DNA of 64,000 nucleotides from contig JACMZG010001908.1 in the NCBI GenBank assembly GCA_018340805.1, forward strand, positions 38,534,223 to 38,598,222, given 5' to 3'. This document shows positions 38,443 through 49,956 of this stretch, in pieces. The notes under the pieces are model-generated. The model ran no database searches. It had not been told where the DNA came from and was given only the letters and a program-made list of their open reading frames with translations. The translations under genes were made by a program, and so were the position numbers. This stretch comes from Microvelia longipes (lineage: Eukaryota > Arthropoda > Insecta > Hemiptera > Veliidae). The number at the start of each line of letters is the position of its first letter. Within the stretch, counting starts at the first letter, position 1.

Positions 38443-39602
38443 TTAAAGCGAGCCATTTTTTAGGCTTTTGTTGATCTGAGTATAAGCCATTTTTATAACC
38501 TCTTCATCAGTGTCTAATAGATCGCACATATTCAGCAAAGTGTCCAGTATCTGTAATTATTTATAACAAAATTATAACAGTTAAAAATGATATTCTGGAA
38601 ATAATATAAACAATATAAAGAAACACTCATGGCAATAATAAGTTTTGATTCAAAGTTAGGTATGATCACTAGATAAAATCTGAATAAATCAGGTGTTAAA
38701 ATACCAACAAATTTAGATTTTATTTATAAAGAAGATGTAAAGGTTTTATCTCTTTAAGTTGCCTAGTTTTTCTAGTATTTTTATCCCCTTTTTTGCTAAG
38801 TCTTGAATAATAAAACAAATTAACCTCCCTCCCCTCACTCACCGGAGTGATATCATTGGATATCTTCTCCGTCCCGATAACTAACACCACTACATCTTCC
38901 TTCACAAATACTTGTATTAAATATTACAATAAATAAAATATTGACAAAGATTAGGTCTTGAATGATTTGCCCAAAGATATTTAGAACTAATTTAAACCTA
39001 ATATTAATCTTAGTTTTGTAGTTTAAAGAATCGTTTGTATTTTACATTTGATTACTTGTAAGGGATATTTTATGTCTCGTTAATGCCATAAAAATTGTTG
39101 TATAGCCATGGATTATCCTTGGCTTAATCTCAAAATATCTTCACTTGGAGTCGTAAGGTATGAAGAATATCTTTTATTTAAGAAGATAGCAAAAAGAGTC
39201 AATTATTATCGCTATTATCGCTCCCTCAATTATACTACTATAGTATAATACACGGTTAAAATCAATTGACAGTGTGGTAAAACAGTGTTAAGGGAACAAT
39301 GAGGTTAGCCATGAAATCGTGGGAGTGTTAATATCCAGGAGTAACCACATTGGCTCCCTCGCATTATCTCCCAGGCTGTCAACTGATTATAACCGTAAGT
39401 TTTACACGGTTAAGACCCTTTGATCCTTCCATTGATCAAACCATAGTTGAGAGGATTGTTTAACGTAGAATTCCTGATCATGCTCAGTGCTTACTAAGGA
39501 TCAACTCTTTCTTGTACAAATTACTCATGTTTTACTTCTATATCCATACCGTTTCCACCGTTAGATTCGTTTACTCCATTTAACATCTGATGTTCGTTAT
39601 AC
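38443..39602 (-). CDS. Possible two-exon C-terminal fragment of an unrecognised gene
   Basis: Proposed exons: 39536-39602 and 38443-38550, ending in TAA. The first follows a CCAACAG acceptor, reads YNEHQMLNGVNESNGGNGMD and ends at GAA before GTAAAA (phase 0). The second follows ATTACAG and reads ILDTLLNMCDLLDTDEEVIK then about 16 residues to stop. Evidence is codon-like composition (acidic, balanced residues, unlike the flanking AT-rich frames) and matching phase; I do not recognise the family. Alternatively the first exon runs to its own TAA at 39521, giving two unrelated terminal exons. Upstream exons were not found. Confidence 0.35.
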
Positions 39603-40056
39603 CTGTTGGACAATGTAAAGATAAATGTATTAGGTAATTTTACAACTAGGGATATAATTTGTTTAATTGGTTTTCTTTTATAATAATCAAAGAGACAAAT
39701 ACTTAGTAGAGGGAGGATGCAACAGTTGTAGTGCGGATACAACAATAGTGCAGTCACAGGGGGAGCAAAAAAAGTGTCACCCCCTCTTTCAAGGATAATA
39801 GATAGGCAAGGGACAACTTGTCCCTTATAGAGTTTAAAAGAATTTGAGAAGGTTGTAGCAGCGAGGATTACACATTGACCATATTTTATATTGACTATTA
39901 CTCTATTTTAAATAAACACTATTTTACATTGGGAAGGTCTGATATGTTTCTTCCCCAATATACGAGTATAACATCCTGCGGTACTATAACTATACATTAT
40001 AGTACATTGTATATTTTATAATAATTACAATTTCTCGTAAGCATTACATTATTTTA

Positions 40057-40132
40057 GATAACTGCACCTTCATTTATATAAGGTTTAACTGAGCTATCAG
40101 TTAAACCTTATATAAATGAAGGTGCAGTTATC
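40057..40132. repeat. Near-perfect hairpin, 36-bp arms and 4-nt loop
   Basis: GATAACTGCACCTTCATTTA and 16 further bases pair with the reverse complement after loop GCTA (40093-40096). It sits 8 bases before the GTCGAC array. Confidence 0.85.
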
Positions 40133-40139
40133 GGCTCCG

Positions 40140-40535
40140 TATCGTTCCGTCGACAAATCACTTCGTCGACAAATCATTCCATCGACAAATCATAGCGTCG
40201 ACAAATCATTGCGTCGACAAATCGTTCCATCGACAAATAATTTGAGTTTGTCGACGGAATGATTTGTCGACGGAACAAATCAGGTTGTTGCGTCGACAAA
40301 TCACTCCGTCGACAAGTTATTTGTCGACGTAATGAGTTGTCGATGGTACGATACGAGTTGTTGCGTCGACAAATCATTCCGTCGACAAATCACTCCGTCG
40401 ACAAATCATTGGATCGACAAGTTATTTGTCGACGGAATGATTTGTAACGCAACAACTCGTTTCGTTCCGTCGACAAATTTTTCCGTCGACTGTCGACGGA
40501 GTGATTTGTCGACGGAATGATTTGTCGACGGAACG
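40140..40535. repeat. 16-bp GTCGACAAATCATTCC array in both orientations
   Basis: About 24 units, each holding the palindrome GTCGAC or a variant (ATCGAC, GTCGAT) followed by AAATCATTCC-like bases, in blocks of opposite orientation. Short open frames on both strands here arise from the 16-base period and are not genes. Confidence 0.85.
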
Positions 40536-40544
40536 ACATCACAC

Positions 40545-40735
40545 CGCTCAGCTAGTTAGCCATCACAAGGCCACGCAGGGGTACGTACCTATAGTCTTAA
40601 GTTAGTCTAGGTTCAAATCTCGGATTGGCCACTTGGTGTTCACACTAAATGTCTAGTAATGTTACCTCCTTAAAATAGGAGTAGAGATGGTCCCCAAGAG
40701 GTTTAACAAATGTCAGGTTGCCTTCAATATGTAGG
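40545..40735 (+). mobile_element. SINE-like tRNA-derived head, second family
   Basis: GCTCAGCTAGTTAGCCATC resembles an A box, and AGGTTCAAATCTCGG about 65 bases later is a B box. An unrelated tail follows. It abuts the GTCGAC array. Only one copy is visible, so its limits are uncertain. Confidence 0.5.
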
Positions 40736-41811
40736 CCTCACTTAAAATCAAACTTGCTGATTGGCAAGTTCATAGATACTTGTTTGATACGATTTTTCAA
40801 ATGTGAAAAAAGTTATGATAAAACCTTTCATGCTGTTTTACCCATATTTATTTTTGATATAATTCTGATCAATAACCTTCGTTTTCAAATGATAGTGTTG
40901 GTTTCAACAGGATCTTTTTTTGCGCAGCACTAAAGAATGAATCACCTTTATTTTGGGCACGATAATGGGTGCATTTGTTGCTCCAAATCCATCACTTCTT
41001 TTCGTCTTATAGCTGAATTAAAATCATTATAATAAGAGATCTGTGTCATATCGCGTATCGAAGCGTTTTCGAAGAAATTATTTCGAGGTAAGATGGTGAG
41101 ACCTACTGAAATTATAGATTACTATTGAAATTAATTTGACATTCAATTTACAAATTATAGATCATAAATATAGTCTTCTTATGACTACATAACTTCGGAA
41201 AAAAACTACTTTATCTTAGTCTCAGAAATAGTAAAAACAAAAATTAGAATAATGACAAAGAATTTTAAAAAACGTTTCTTTAATAATCATGGTAACAAAT
41301 CATACATTAACATTTACACGGATCCCATTTATAAATAATTTTATATTTTATTCTTTAACATTTAACAAATATTTTTAATTTGAAATATTTAGATCTAATA
41401 TATAGTTATGCTTTATAGAGCTGCCATTCTTTTTGCCTCGTTGACAAAAGTTAATTTTAAAAATTCAAGTTTTTTTCACCTTTCTGTCTGATTTATAAAA
41501 CAGACAATTATATTCAGCTAAGTAACAATTTTTTTTCAGTTTGAACGATTGAACTGCTGTACTAAATGATTAACTATAAAAGTTTTTACAAATATGAGTC
41601 AAAGCACTCAATTAAAAGTTTTATTACAAAAGATAATTGCTCAAATGAAAGATGAAAATTAGTGGGAAGAGGGAGAGGAAATTTAGGTAAACTAATGAAA
41701 ATTAGTTGTATACTATATTATGAATTGTGTTAAGTTTGCAATATTGACTAATTCGGGATTCTTGTTCTTGATTAGTTGTACTAGTGATAAGCAATGGTTA
41801 GATGATTAATA

Positions 41812-41962
41812 GTCATTAGTAGTAGTTAGTAATTAGAGTTGTAGTCATTAGTAGTAGTTAGTAATTAGAGTTGTAGTCATTAGTAGTTAGTAATTAGAGT
41901 TGTAGTCATTAGTAGTAGTTAGTAATTAGAGTTGTAGTCATTAGTAGTAGTTAGTTGATTAA
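41812..41962 (+). repeat. 32-bp minisatellite
   Basis: About five units of GTAGTCATTAGTAGTAGTTA GTAATTAGAGTT; one unit lacks a GTA triplet. Plus strand almost without C. Confidence 0.8.
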
Positions 41963-42204
41963 GGTAGTCAATTGTTGTAGGTATAAAAAATATGTAGGTG
42001 TTAAAAATGTTGGATTACAATTTGCTCATACGAAAAAACTTCTCATGCGCCGAGGCTAAGGAAGCAGAAGGCCTATTATTTTTTGTTTGCCTGTTGACAT
42101 AGAGATATTATTACTAGAGAGCCCTTCTTGATTGATTTTGGAACATCGAAAAAGTAATGTTTAAAATACAGGAGAAACACAAGGGTATAACCTGTATATT
42201 GTAT

Positions 42205-42306
<102 letters not shown>

Positions 42307-45144
42307 ACTCATTCTTAGAGTAAGTTTCAATGATATTACACAGAACTCCTGAGAGTCCCTAACAGATATTTTATACTTCTCAATGTATTTAGATACATTG
42401 CCTCTTCTAATTCTAATTCTATATGTAGTTCATATAACAAATAGCGTGCTGTATATACAAATTTAATAAATGTCTTTAACATGTAACATAGTACTCTTGC
42501 TGTTTGGGTCTTATACTCCATAATATTTGTATAATTATCATAGACGACTCTATAAAACATAATTTCTTACTTTCTAACATTTATTTTATATTTTAAAATT
42601 TTTATATTTACTATTTAACATCATTTTATACATATAAAAGGATTAACATTAATAATTTGATTACAGGGGATCGTAGTATAAAAATATGGTCTGTATATTT
42701 TTTATTTGTTAACCATACTCTACAAAATGAACTATTACAATAATAATTAGTTAGTACAAAATATATATTTTTATTGTTATTGACACTGGACTATTGGGTC
42801 AATAAATTTATTATAACTTCCTCATTGAGGAGAAGATAATAATGATACATTTTTAGTTTCTTCCCATAAGTAGGTTAATATTGAATGAGGATGCTTTTCT
42901 GGGATTGAAATAACAGCATTTTTTCCTGCAGCCTATTAATAGTATAATATTCTACTAAGCTGTGAAATAAATCTTTTTTTTTGCCTAAGTGACTATATTA
43001 ATTGGCGAGCGAAGTAAGACAGTTAAAGGATCTGAGGAAAAAATTCATTCACAGCTTTGCAGTGTATGATATTTTTTCTGGAGTAAAGAGCAATAATAAA
43101 ATAAATAACATTTACAAGAAAAAATAATAATAATACAATAATTAGAAAAAATAATTTTATTTCTATTAAATAAATACAAATATGTAATACAAATAAATAA
43201 TAATGCCTGTTGAGAGCCTTGCGGATAACTATCCAGCGGGAACTACCTCAGGTGGTATGGCAACCGTTACGCTCTAAGTGTTTTCTAAAATTGCCCACTA
43301 GATGGGTGCTACTAGTTTACTATAAGGTTATAATATTACCTTCTTTGTTCTTCTTACTTTTTTTGTTTATCAAATATATAATTGAACATTTTTGGTTGCA
43401 AAGTTATGTTATTTTTGGAAAGTGAGCAATCAATAATTTATTATTAAGTGTTGAATTGAAATTTTTGGCCAACGAAGCGATCGAAAGTCGTGTACCGACA
43501 AATTTTTATACATTATACTGTATTTTATATAAATAGTTGTTTACTATCACTACACCCGAAAAATTAGCATTTGCAACACCGACTGGGAATGAATGTTTCA
43601 CCTCGGCTCTTTTATTGTCTTGCTTCGCTCGACAGTAAATATAATCACTTCGGTAAAAAAAGATCTGCTTTACAGTCTTGTAACATAATATACCATTTAA
43701 GGATATCCATAAATAAATCATTTAAATGGATAAGGAAATTATTTGAACTGAAATAACCCTGTCCAAGCATAATACTCTCTGATATAAACAAAGCTGCTAC
43801 TTCCAAGCCCCCGCCGCTATCTTAAAACTTAAAGATAAAGCGAAGACTTTACATAGATCTCCAAATTGAAACTTAAGGATCAAGTTGTGAATCCGAATTT
43901 ATTCATCAAGAAAATTCATAATTTATAAAATAGCTCAATAAACCTGAGAGACAAGTTTCGGTAAAATTATTTCGACATCAATAAATTTGGCAATCACAAA
44001 ATATCCTTAGAAAACTCCTCAACTACATTTTGATCTATACATATTTCACAGAAACATGTAATATATTTTAAGCTATTTTCTTTCAAACCACGATTTTAAA
44101 ACAGAAAATAATGCTACATTGTTTAATCTTATATCCTGAGAGTTTTAACTCCTTAAAAATGCTGGTTACAGAGTTAATTATGCACATCTATCACTAAATA
44201 TGTTAACTGGGAAATAAATAATTAAATGAAACATACTTTGATCCGCTCTGAAATACTTTGACATCTTTAATTAGGAATATGATCAGGTCTTTCCATCCAA
44301 GGTTTGGACTCCCCAGGATTTTAAGTTTTTAGGTATATTTTAACTTTAGATGACTTAGCAACCATAATCGATCACCTTTAGTAACCTCTTTTACTAACCA
44401 ATAATAACAGTAGATCACCAATAATAACCAATATAAACTAGTAATCTTCTTTTACATAGTAATTCATAAGTTTTGGCACAGTTTTGGTTATATTTTGGTT
44501 ATCGGTGGTTATTATTTCTTGATGATGTTGTTTTTGGTTGTTGGTGAATAGTTTTAATAACTAAAAATGAGTATTGTCCATAAAAAAAAAATATTACCAA
44601 AAACTGGCAAAAGAAATCATGGGGAGGACTAGGACACGAAAGACAATCCTCTTCCCTTCAGTTCCTTACTTTGTACCTTAAACTCAAAATCTTAATGTTT
44701 TAAATGCCATATTTGTTTAGGTTGTAGTCAATCCTATTAAGTAAGAGTGAGAAAATGTTTGGTGAATAGATCTTTAAAAAACACCAAATTAATACAAAGT
44801 AAAGGAAAAGCACAAAAAAGTACAAATTTTGTGCGCAAGAAAACCTGCTGTTTTCTAGTATTTTTTGTCAAAAATTTAATTTTATTGTATTCTTTCTCAC
44901 TTTACACCTGTAATTCTAGGAGTATTCATGTCAATAAACAAAGTTAAAGTTATACCAAAAATTTGCATAGAGTTAGGAAACATAGTAAACTCAAACTCAT
45001 CAAGCTATACCCAAGTAGAATCCAAAAACAAAACACCAGATTTTAAATTATAGGTGATTCCCAGTATTTAAAAAACAAAGTTGAAAGTTAATTTAGAAGA
45101 AAATTATAAATAAAGAAATAAAAATAAAATTAATTTTATTTATA

Positions 45145-45204
45145 AAATGAAGGGAATTTTAATGTATAGTGCTTAAGCACTATACATTAAAATTCCCTTC
45201 ATTT
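45145..45204. repeat. Perfect 60-bp palindrome without spacer
   Basis: AAATGAAGGGAATTTTAATG then TATAGTGCTT is followed at once by its exact reverse complement; the centre is between 45174 and 45175 in GTGCTTAAGCAC. Confidence 0.9.
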
Positions 45205-46084
45205 CTGTCTTTTATCTCATTTCTAGTTTGGTTTTCAGATTTTCTTGGCAATTGCTTGATGAGTTTGTGTTGACTGAGTTAAAATTTAGAATCGAGTTTT
45301 CTTTAATTTACTAAGAACGTTTCGACGAGTTCCAGTTCCTTTCTTTAAAATTATTTGACTCTTTCTTGCCTAGAGGGCCTATATTAACATACAGAGAATC
45401 AAAATAATAATCACATTATTCTAATAATAGATTATTTAGGTCTTTTTGATTTAGCAACCAATTTTTAAACATGAATTTTCATGCAATGGCTTAATATTAA
45501 TCTGCAGTACCAAATGTGTTATCCTGAAGTACCTTAATGGGGTTTTTCCCCATCTTAGTGGAAAGCCAAAACCAATTATAAAAAGTAATACTAACAAGTA
45601 TTAAACGCAGCTCATTTAATTATGTTATTCCCGTGAGTAAATTAACATTACATTAATATTGTATAAAATTTACATCAATTTTCATACATTTATAAAATAT
45701 ACACTTAACATTGAATTAAATCTCTTATTTATTCCAACGTACTAAAATAATTTTTAACGATACCGCCTAGTATGGTCCGTTAGGTATAGAGCTATTTAAA
45801 AGAACAAATCTATTGTTGATACCAAATAAGAAAGTCATTTTCTATCAACATCTAAGCTATTTGAGTCAATCTTAAGTGTTTCAAAATGATTTTTTAACTT
45901 TTTAGCGAATTTTTTAACAGAGTCGTATATATGACTCTGCCTAATAAGTCAAACTAGGATTCTCCTTCTTCAACTCTCCGGCACTGATGATGATCGTGAG
46001 GTCGAAAACCGGCTCTGGTTTTAATAAAGGTTTTGTGGAGATAGCTGTGTTTACTCCACTGCTCAGTTTTCTGTTAATACAACC

Positions 46085-46388
46085 TCCATACACTAAAAAC
46101 TACAAGGAAGTCACACTATAGTATTATAATGAATCTACGATGAGGGTCCTAAATTTTGCCTATACCCAGTTTCATTTAGGGTAAGGGATCTTTAAAGAGT
46201 AACAGACAACGCACATCAGGCTTGAGACTACCGGCTTTACGTCCCTTCTAAAGGACGTGTTACACAGATTTTTTATCCTTTTCATAAAAAGTCCAGAGGC
46301 CCGTGCTGGGATTGAACCCATGAATAAATCAACTCGGAATTTTAATTCTGTGTATTGGCCGCGTACCTTAACCACTACACCACGGGTG
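46085..46388 (-). mobile_element. tRNA-derived SINE, copy 2
   Basis: Same family and orientation as 33120-33437: promoter-like head CACCCGTGGTGTAGTGGTTA, B box GGGTTCAATCCCAGC, and the body block CCGGCTTTACGTCCCTTCT. A few indels separate the two copies. Confidence 0.8.
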
Positions 46389-48250
46389 ACTCTCAGTAAG
46401 CCTATTATATAAACCAGTTATATGACAGACTGATAAAGTACAACAACCATGAGCCCGCAAAGCGGCCAAAAGGAGGCGCGAGGGCCGCGAAGCTGCCCCC
46501 AGCGTCGATGCCGTGGAGCGGCAAAAAAGCAGAAGGCCACTTAATATAATAATACAATGAGTGACTTAAATTAATTAAGGACATCCTCTCCGCTATAAAG
46601 CTAGAGCTTCAAGCAGAGGAGAGAGAAAGAGATACTGTCAGTTTAAAATAATTTGAACATATACAGTATTTTGATTAAATGTCTTAGAATAATAATGGTA
46701 TAGAAAGAGCATAGTACCATAAACATAATAGAATTTCACTGATAACACGAAAGACGGTTTATAGGTGATCTTAATTATTTTATAAATGAGTCATAAATAT
46801 CCATTAATGAAGAAAGATCGTAAAAAGGGAGTGTAATACCTTAAAAACCCAGGTAAGCATTTAATAAAATTTAAAATCGGTTATGGGGAACATTTGAGGT
46901 ACGTTCACGACTGCTTAAGTCAGTTCGTTCTGACCAAAGGGCCGTCTCAGCATGTTGTTCCCGGTTAGTACGCGGAGTTACTCGGTGGGCGTGTCTGAAA
47001 AATCAAGGTGGCTTTGCTGTTCAAAGAGTCTGGGAAAAAGGTGGGTTACTCGTCTCAGGTCTAGTATAGTGTCGTATACATTTTCGTCAGTTTTACCAAT
47101 TTTCGTTTGTTTTAGCCTATTTTTTCTCGCTTTGGTAAAAACGTATTTATTTAACGTTACAATACGTTGTAGTTATGTTACTTTCAGTTGATTCATAAAA
47201 TTTAGCACAAATGATATAGAGTAAAGCCTGGAGTTGTAGGATCAATAAACATAAACACAAGATATAAACAAGATTTATGTATATGCTTTGATGACGCGTA
47301 TATCAAAGCTTAAACAAAAGTAAGCTTACCGTTAACGGTTGAAAGTCGGCTTTGTTATTAGTAATCATAATGAGTGGAGAGACGAAAACTTGTTTAGTTT
47401 TATTTCTTCTTAAAAGTAAGCTCTTTTTGTTAAAAGGTTATACCGGAAACCTTAAGGTTATCTATCACTGATCTCAAAAAGAGAGTTCACCAACATAACT
47501 CTGGTCACTTAGGTGGTAGGGGTAAAATAGCCGCTATTACACTGACCATTCAGATCGAACCGGTCTCACTCGCAAACACGCCAAAAAATTAAATAAAAAA
47601 TTATAATGCTCCAAAATTTATAATATAAATTTATAATTCATGAATAATGGAACATTAAATAAAACTTAATAATCCAGAATCCAGCGACCGGAATATTGCC
47701 ACCTTTTTTATAAGAAAGTTATATATTATTAGGGATTAAGAAAGCAGCATTACTTAAGACCTTCAGTAAACCAGCTTTGCCGTTATCAGTTATGCCCCTG
47801 TTTGACATTTTTCAACAGTTAATTATTATTCTAAGTTGACTATAAATAAAATATATAAATATAATCAAAGAAAATAACTTTCTTTTTATTTATATTCAAT
47901 TAATTCACTCTACCTTTACAAAATTTTAAATTAAAAATTTAGTATTACTCAAATTTGTAAAATTAATTACACTACACAAATAGGTTTGATTGAGTACTAC
48001 TCAAACAACTACGATATACGATTACAATTTAATAATTCTCTTATAGTAATGAGCTAATTAATAAATGCTAAGTGAAGACAGCGCTAGTAGCTAATAGTTA
48101 ACTATAGAAACACCCTGTATTTGAATGCAAACAAAGTAACTACTGTAAATTCGCATTTATAGCAATGAGTTGTAGTTATTTTTGTGGTTCCAGAGGTGCA
48201 CTGTACTCATAATATTTACCATCAGGGTGATATTTAGTGGCTTTAAAATA
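46389..48250. other. No gene seen; includes a GC-rich island
   Basis: 46448-46540 is strikingly GC-rich (GCAAAGCGGCCAAAAGGAGG, CGAGGGCCGCGAAGCTGCCC) in an AT-rich region. 46930-47200 has a moderately GC-rich open frame (VSTRSYSVGVSEKSRW...) that I do not recognise. The rest is AT-rich. Confidence 0.4.
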
Positions 48251-48255
48251 AAAAT

Positions 48256-48290
<35 letters not shown>

Positions 48291-48302
48291 TAGGGGAAAA
48301 GA

Positions 48303-48790
48303 GCGTTCTGGGACCGCCTCCTCCTCACTCATAACCTTCCACTATAACCACCCTTATCCACCTATAACCTCCCCTCACTCATATCCTTCCTTATAATTCT
48401 CTTTCAACCTATAACCTACACTTGTAACCACCTATAACTTCCTTATCACCTTTCTTATCACGTCTCTTATCCACCTATAACCTCTCTTATCACCTCTCTT
48501 ATCAACCTATAACCTTCCACCTGTAACCACCTATAACCTACCTTATAACCTTCCTTATCACCTCTCTTATCACCTATAACCTACCTTATCCACTTATAAC
48601 CTACCTTATAACATCCCTTATCACCTATAACCTTCCATCTGTAACCTACCCTATCCACTTAAAAACCTCCCTTACCTATTAGCTCTGACTCCCCCCCCCC
48701 TTTATTACTTTCCTCATCAGATCCCTTATCAACTTATAACCCCGCATAACCTCGCTTATCTATTAGCTCTGACCACCCCTAACCGGCGCA
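48303..48790. repeat. Degenerate C-rich minisatellite (CCTATAACCT / CCTTATCAC)
   Basis: Irregular tandem runs of CCACCTATAACCT, CCTCTCTTATCA and CCTTCCTTATAA with very little G on the plus strand. The period varies between about 9 and 13 bases. It follows a (TA)n tract at 48258-48289. Confidence 0.65.
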
Positions 48791-48889
48791 ATCCCTTTAT
48801 GAGATATTACTTATTTCTAACAGGTTGTGACGTGTAATTAATAGCTTAATAAAAAATAAGGGTTCTGATAAGGACCATCCTCAATATGA

Positions 48890-49112
48890 GAACATGGGAG
48901 TGTGCCTTTCTTAGTTTAAAAGTAAGAAGGCTTAAAGCCTTCCCACCACGTCAAGGTGAAGGCACATCGGGGAAGATAGAGTTCGCTAATCACTATGTCT
49001 AATGTCTAGCCTTTAACTCATAAAATATAACTGGACCAGCCAGTTGTTGAACCCGTGCACCTTCGATTACGAGTCAAAGACGCTAACCACTAGACCAGCC
49101 GAACTCTAAGAA
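48890..49112 (-). mobile_element. SINE-like tRNA-derived head, third family
   Basis: On the minus strand AGTTCGGCTGGTCTAGTGGT TAGCG is an A-box-type start and GCACGGGTTCAACAAC a B box, about 55 bases apart. Internal short inverted segments follow (AGAAGGCTT/AAGCCTTC). It lies just upstream of the CRE-like array. Confidence 0.5.
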
Positions 49113-49307
49113 TGTTATTCTATTTCTACTTATAAGTTGTATACTGCTCGATGTTAATTCGATGTCGTCACACTAATGCAATATTTAACGGGGAATACAG
49201 GTTTTGACAAAAAATTATTAAACCGAATTAATTTATAAATTGTGTGTATGTTTCTAAATTTTTGTATTCAGTTTTAATAAAGGCTTATTTATATTTATTT
49301 ATTTATA

Positions 49308-49680
49308 CAGGTTTGGACACGTTTGTTCGATGACGTCACACTAATGTAGTTTTTTAACGATAATTACAGGTTTGGACACGTTTATGCCATGACGTCACAC
49401 TAATGCAATTTTTAACGATAATTACAGGTTTGGACACGTTTATGCCATGACGTCACACTAATGCAATATTTAACGATAGTTACAGGTTTGGACACGTTTA
49501 TGACATGACGTCACACTAATGCAATATTTAACGATAATTACAGGTTTGGACACGTTTATGCAATGACGTCACACTAATGCAAGTTATATCATGTTTCAAC
49601 AGGTTTTGACATGTTTATGCGATTACGTTACACTAATGCAAGTTAATGATTCAACAGGTTTTGACATGTTTATGCAAGTT
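49308..49680 (+). repeat. 58-59 bp tandem array carrying TGACGTCA (CRE/ATF-like) sites
   Basis: Units begin with ACAGGTTTGGACACG, then a palindromic TGACGTCA followed by CACTAATGCAA. Intact TGACGTCA occurs at 49331, 49390, 49448, 49506 and 49564, that is every 58-59 bases; a decayed version (TTACGTTA) follows at 49623. One more unit, with TGTCGTCA, lies at about 49158-49210 and is separated from the array by roughly 100 bases of other sequence. The array ends about 25 bases before the TATA box at 49705, so it sits where an upstream enhancer would. Confidence 0.8.
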
Positions 49681-49704
49681 TTTAAGGAGTGGGGGGAGCG
49701 AGGG

Positions 49705-49740
49705 TATATAAGGCGGTGAGGAACCAACATCGTGGTCATT
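49705..49740 (+). promoter_or_regulatory. TATA box and arthropod initiator of the zinc-finger gene
   Basis: TATATAAG at 49705-49712 is followed 33 bases later by TCATT (A at 49738), matching the arthropod initiator TCAKT at standard spacing. A GC-richer stretch surrounds the TATA box. The 5' UTR would run from about 49738 to 49956; a T-rich tract ending in TTTCAG at 49922-49927 could be a 5' UTR splice acceptor. Confidence 0.6.
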
Positions 49741-49956
49741 TACTCAACGGAAGTCAATGTGATACAATAGTTCTTGTTGCGTAATTGATTTCTAATTTTC
49801 TTTTCTTCATCTGAAAATTATTTAGTTTAAAAAGTTTTTTAACTTATTAACTTATAATCAAGTTTTTTTAGCCTTTTAATTAATAATCAAGTTTTTTTTT
49901 TTTTTAATTCAAAGTGATTAATTTCAGTGTTATTAAGTTATAGTTTAAGTGACACA

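Noticed and set aside
38720..38905. Minus-strand frame including EDVVVLVIGTEKISNDITP
   Set aside because: The candidate acceptor lacks a pyrimidine tract and its phase does not fit the nearby orphan exons; left unannotated.
40174..40520. Arg/Ser-rich open frames on both strands
   Set aside because: Produced by translation of the 16-bp GTCGAC array; period and palindromy explain them.
40140..40535. Possible CRISPR-like array
   Set aside because: Regular short repeats, but there are no unique spacers, the units alternate in orientation, and the DNA is eukaryotic.
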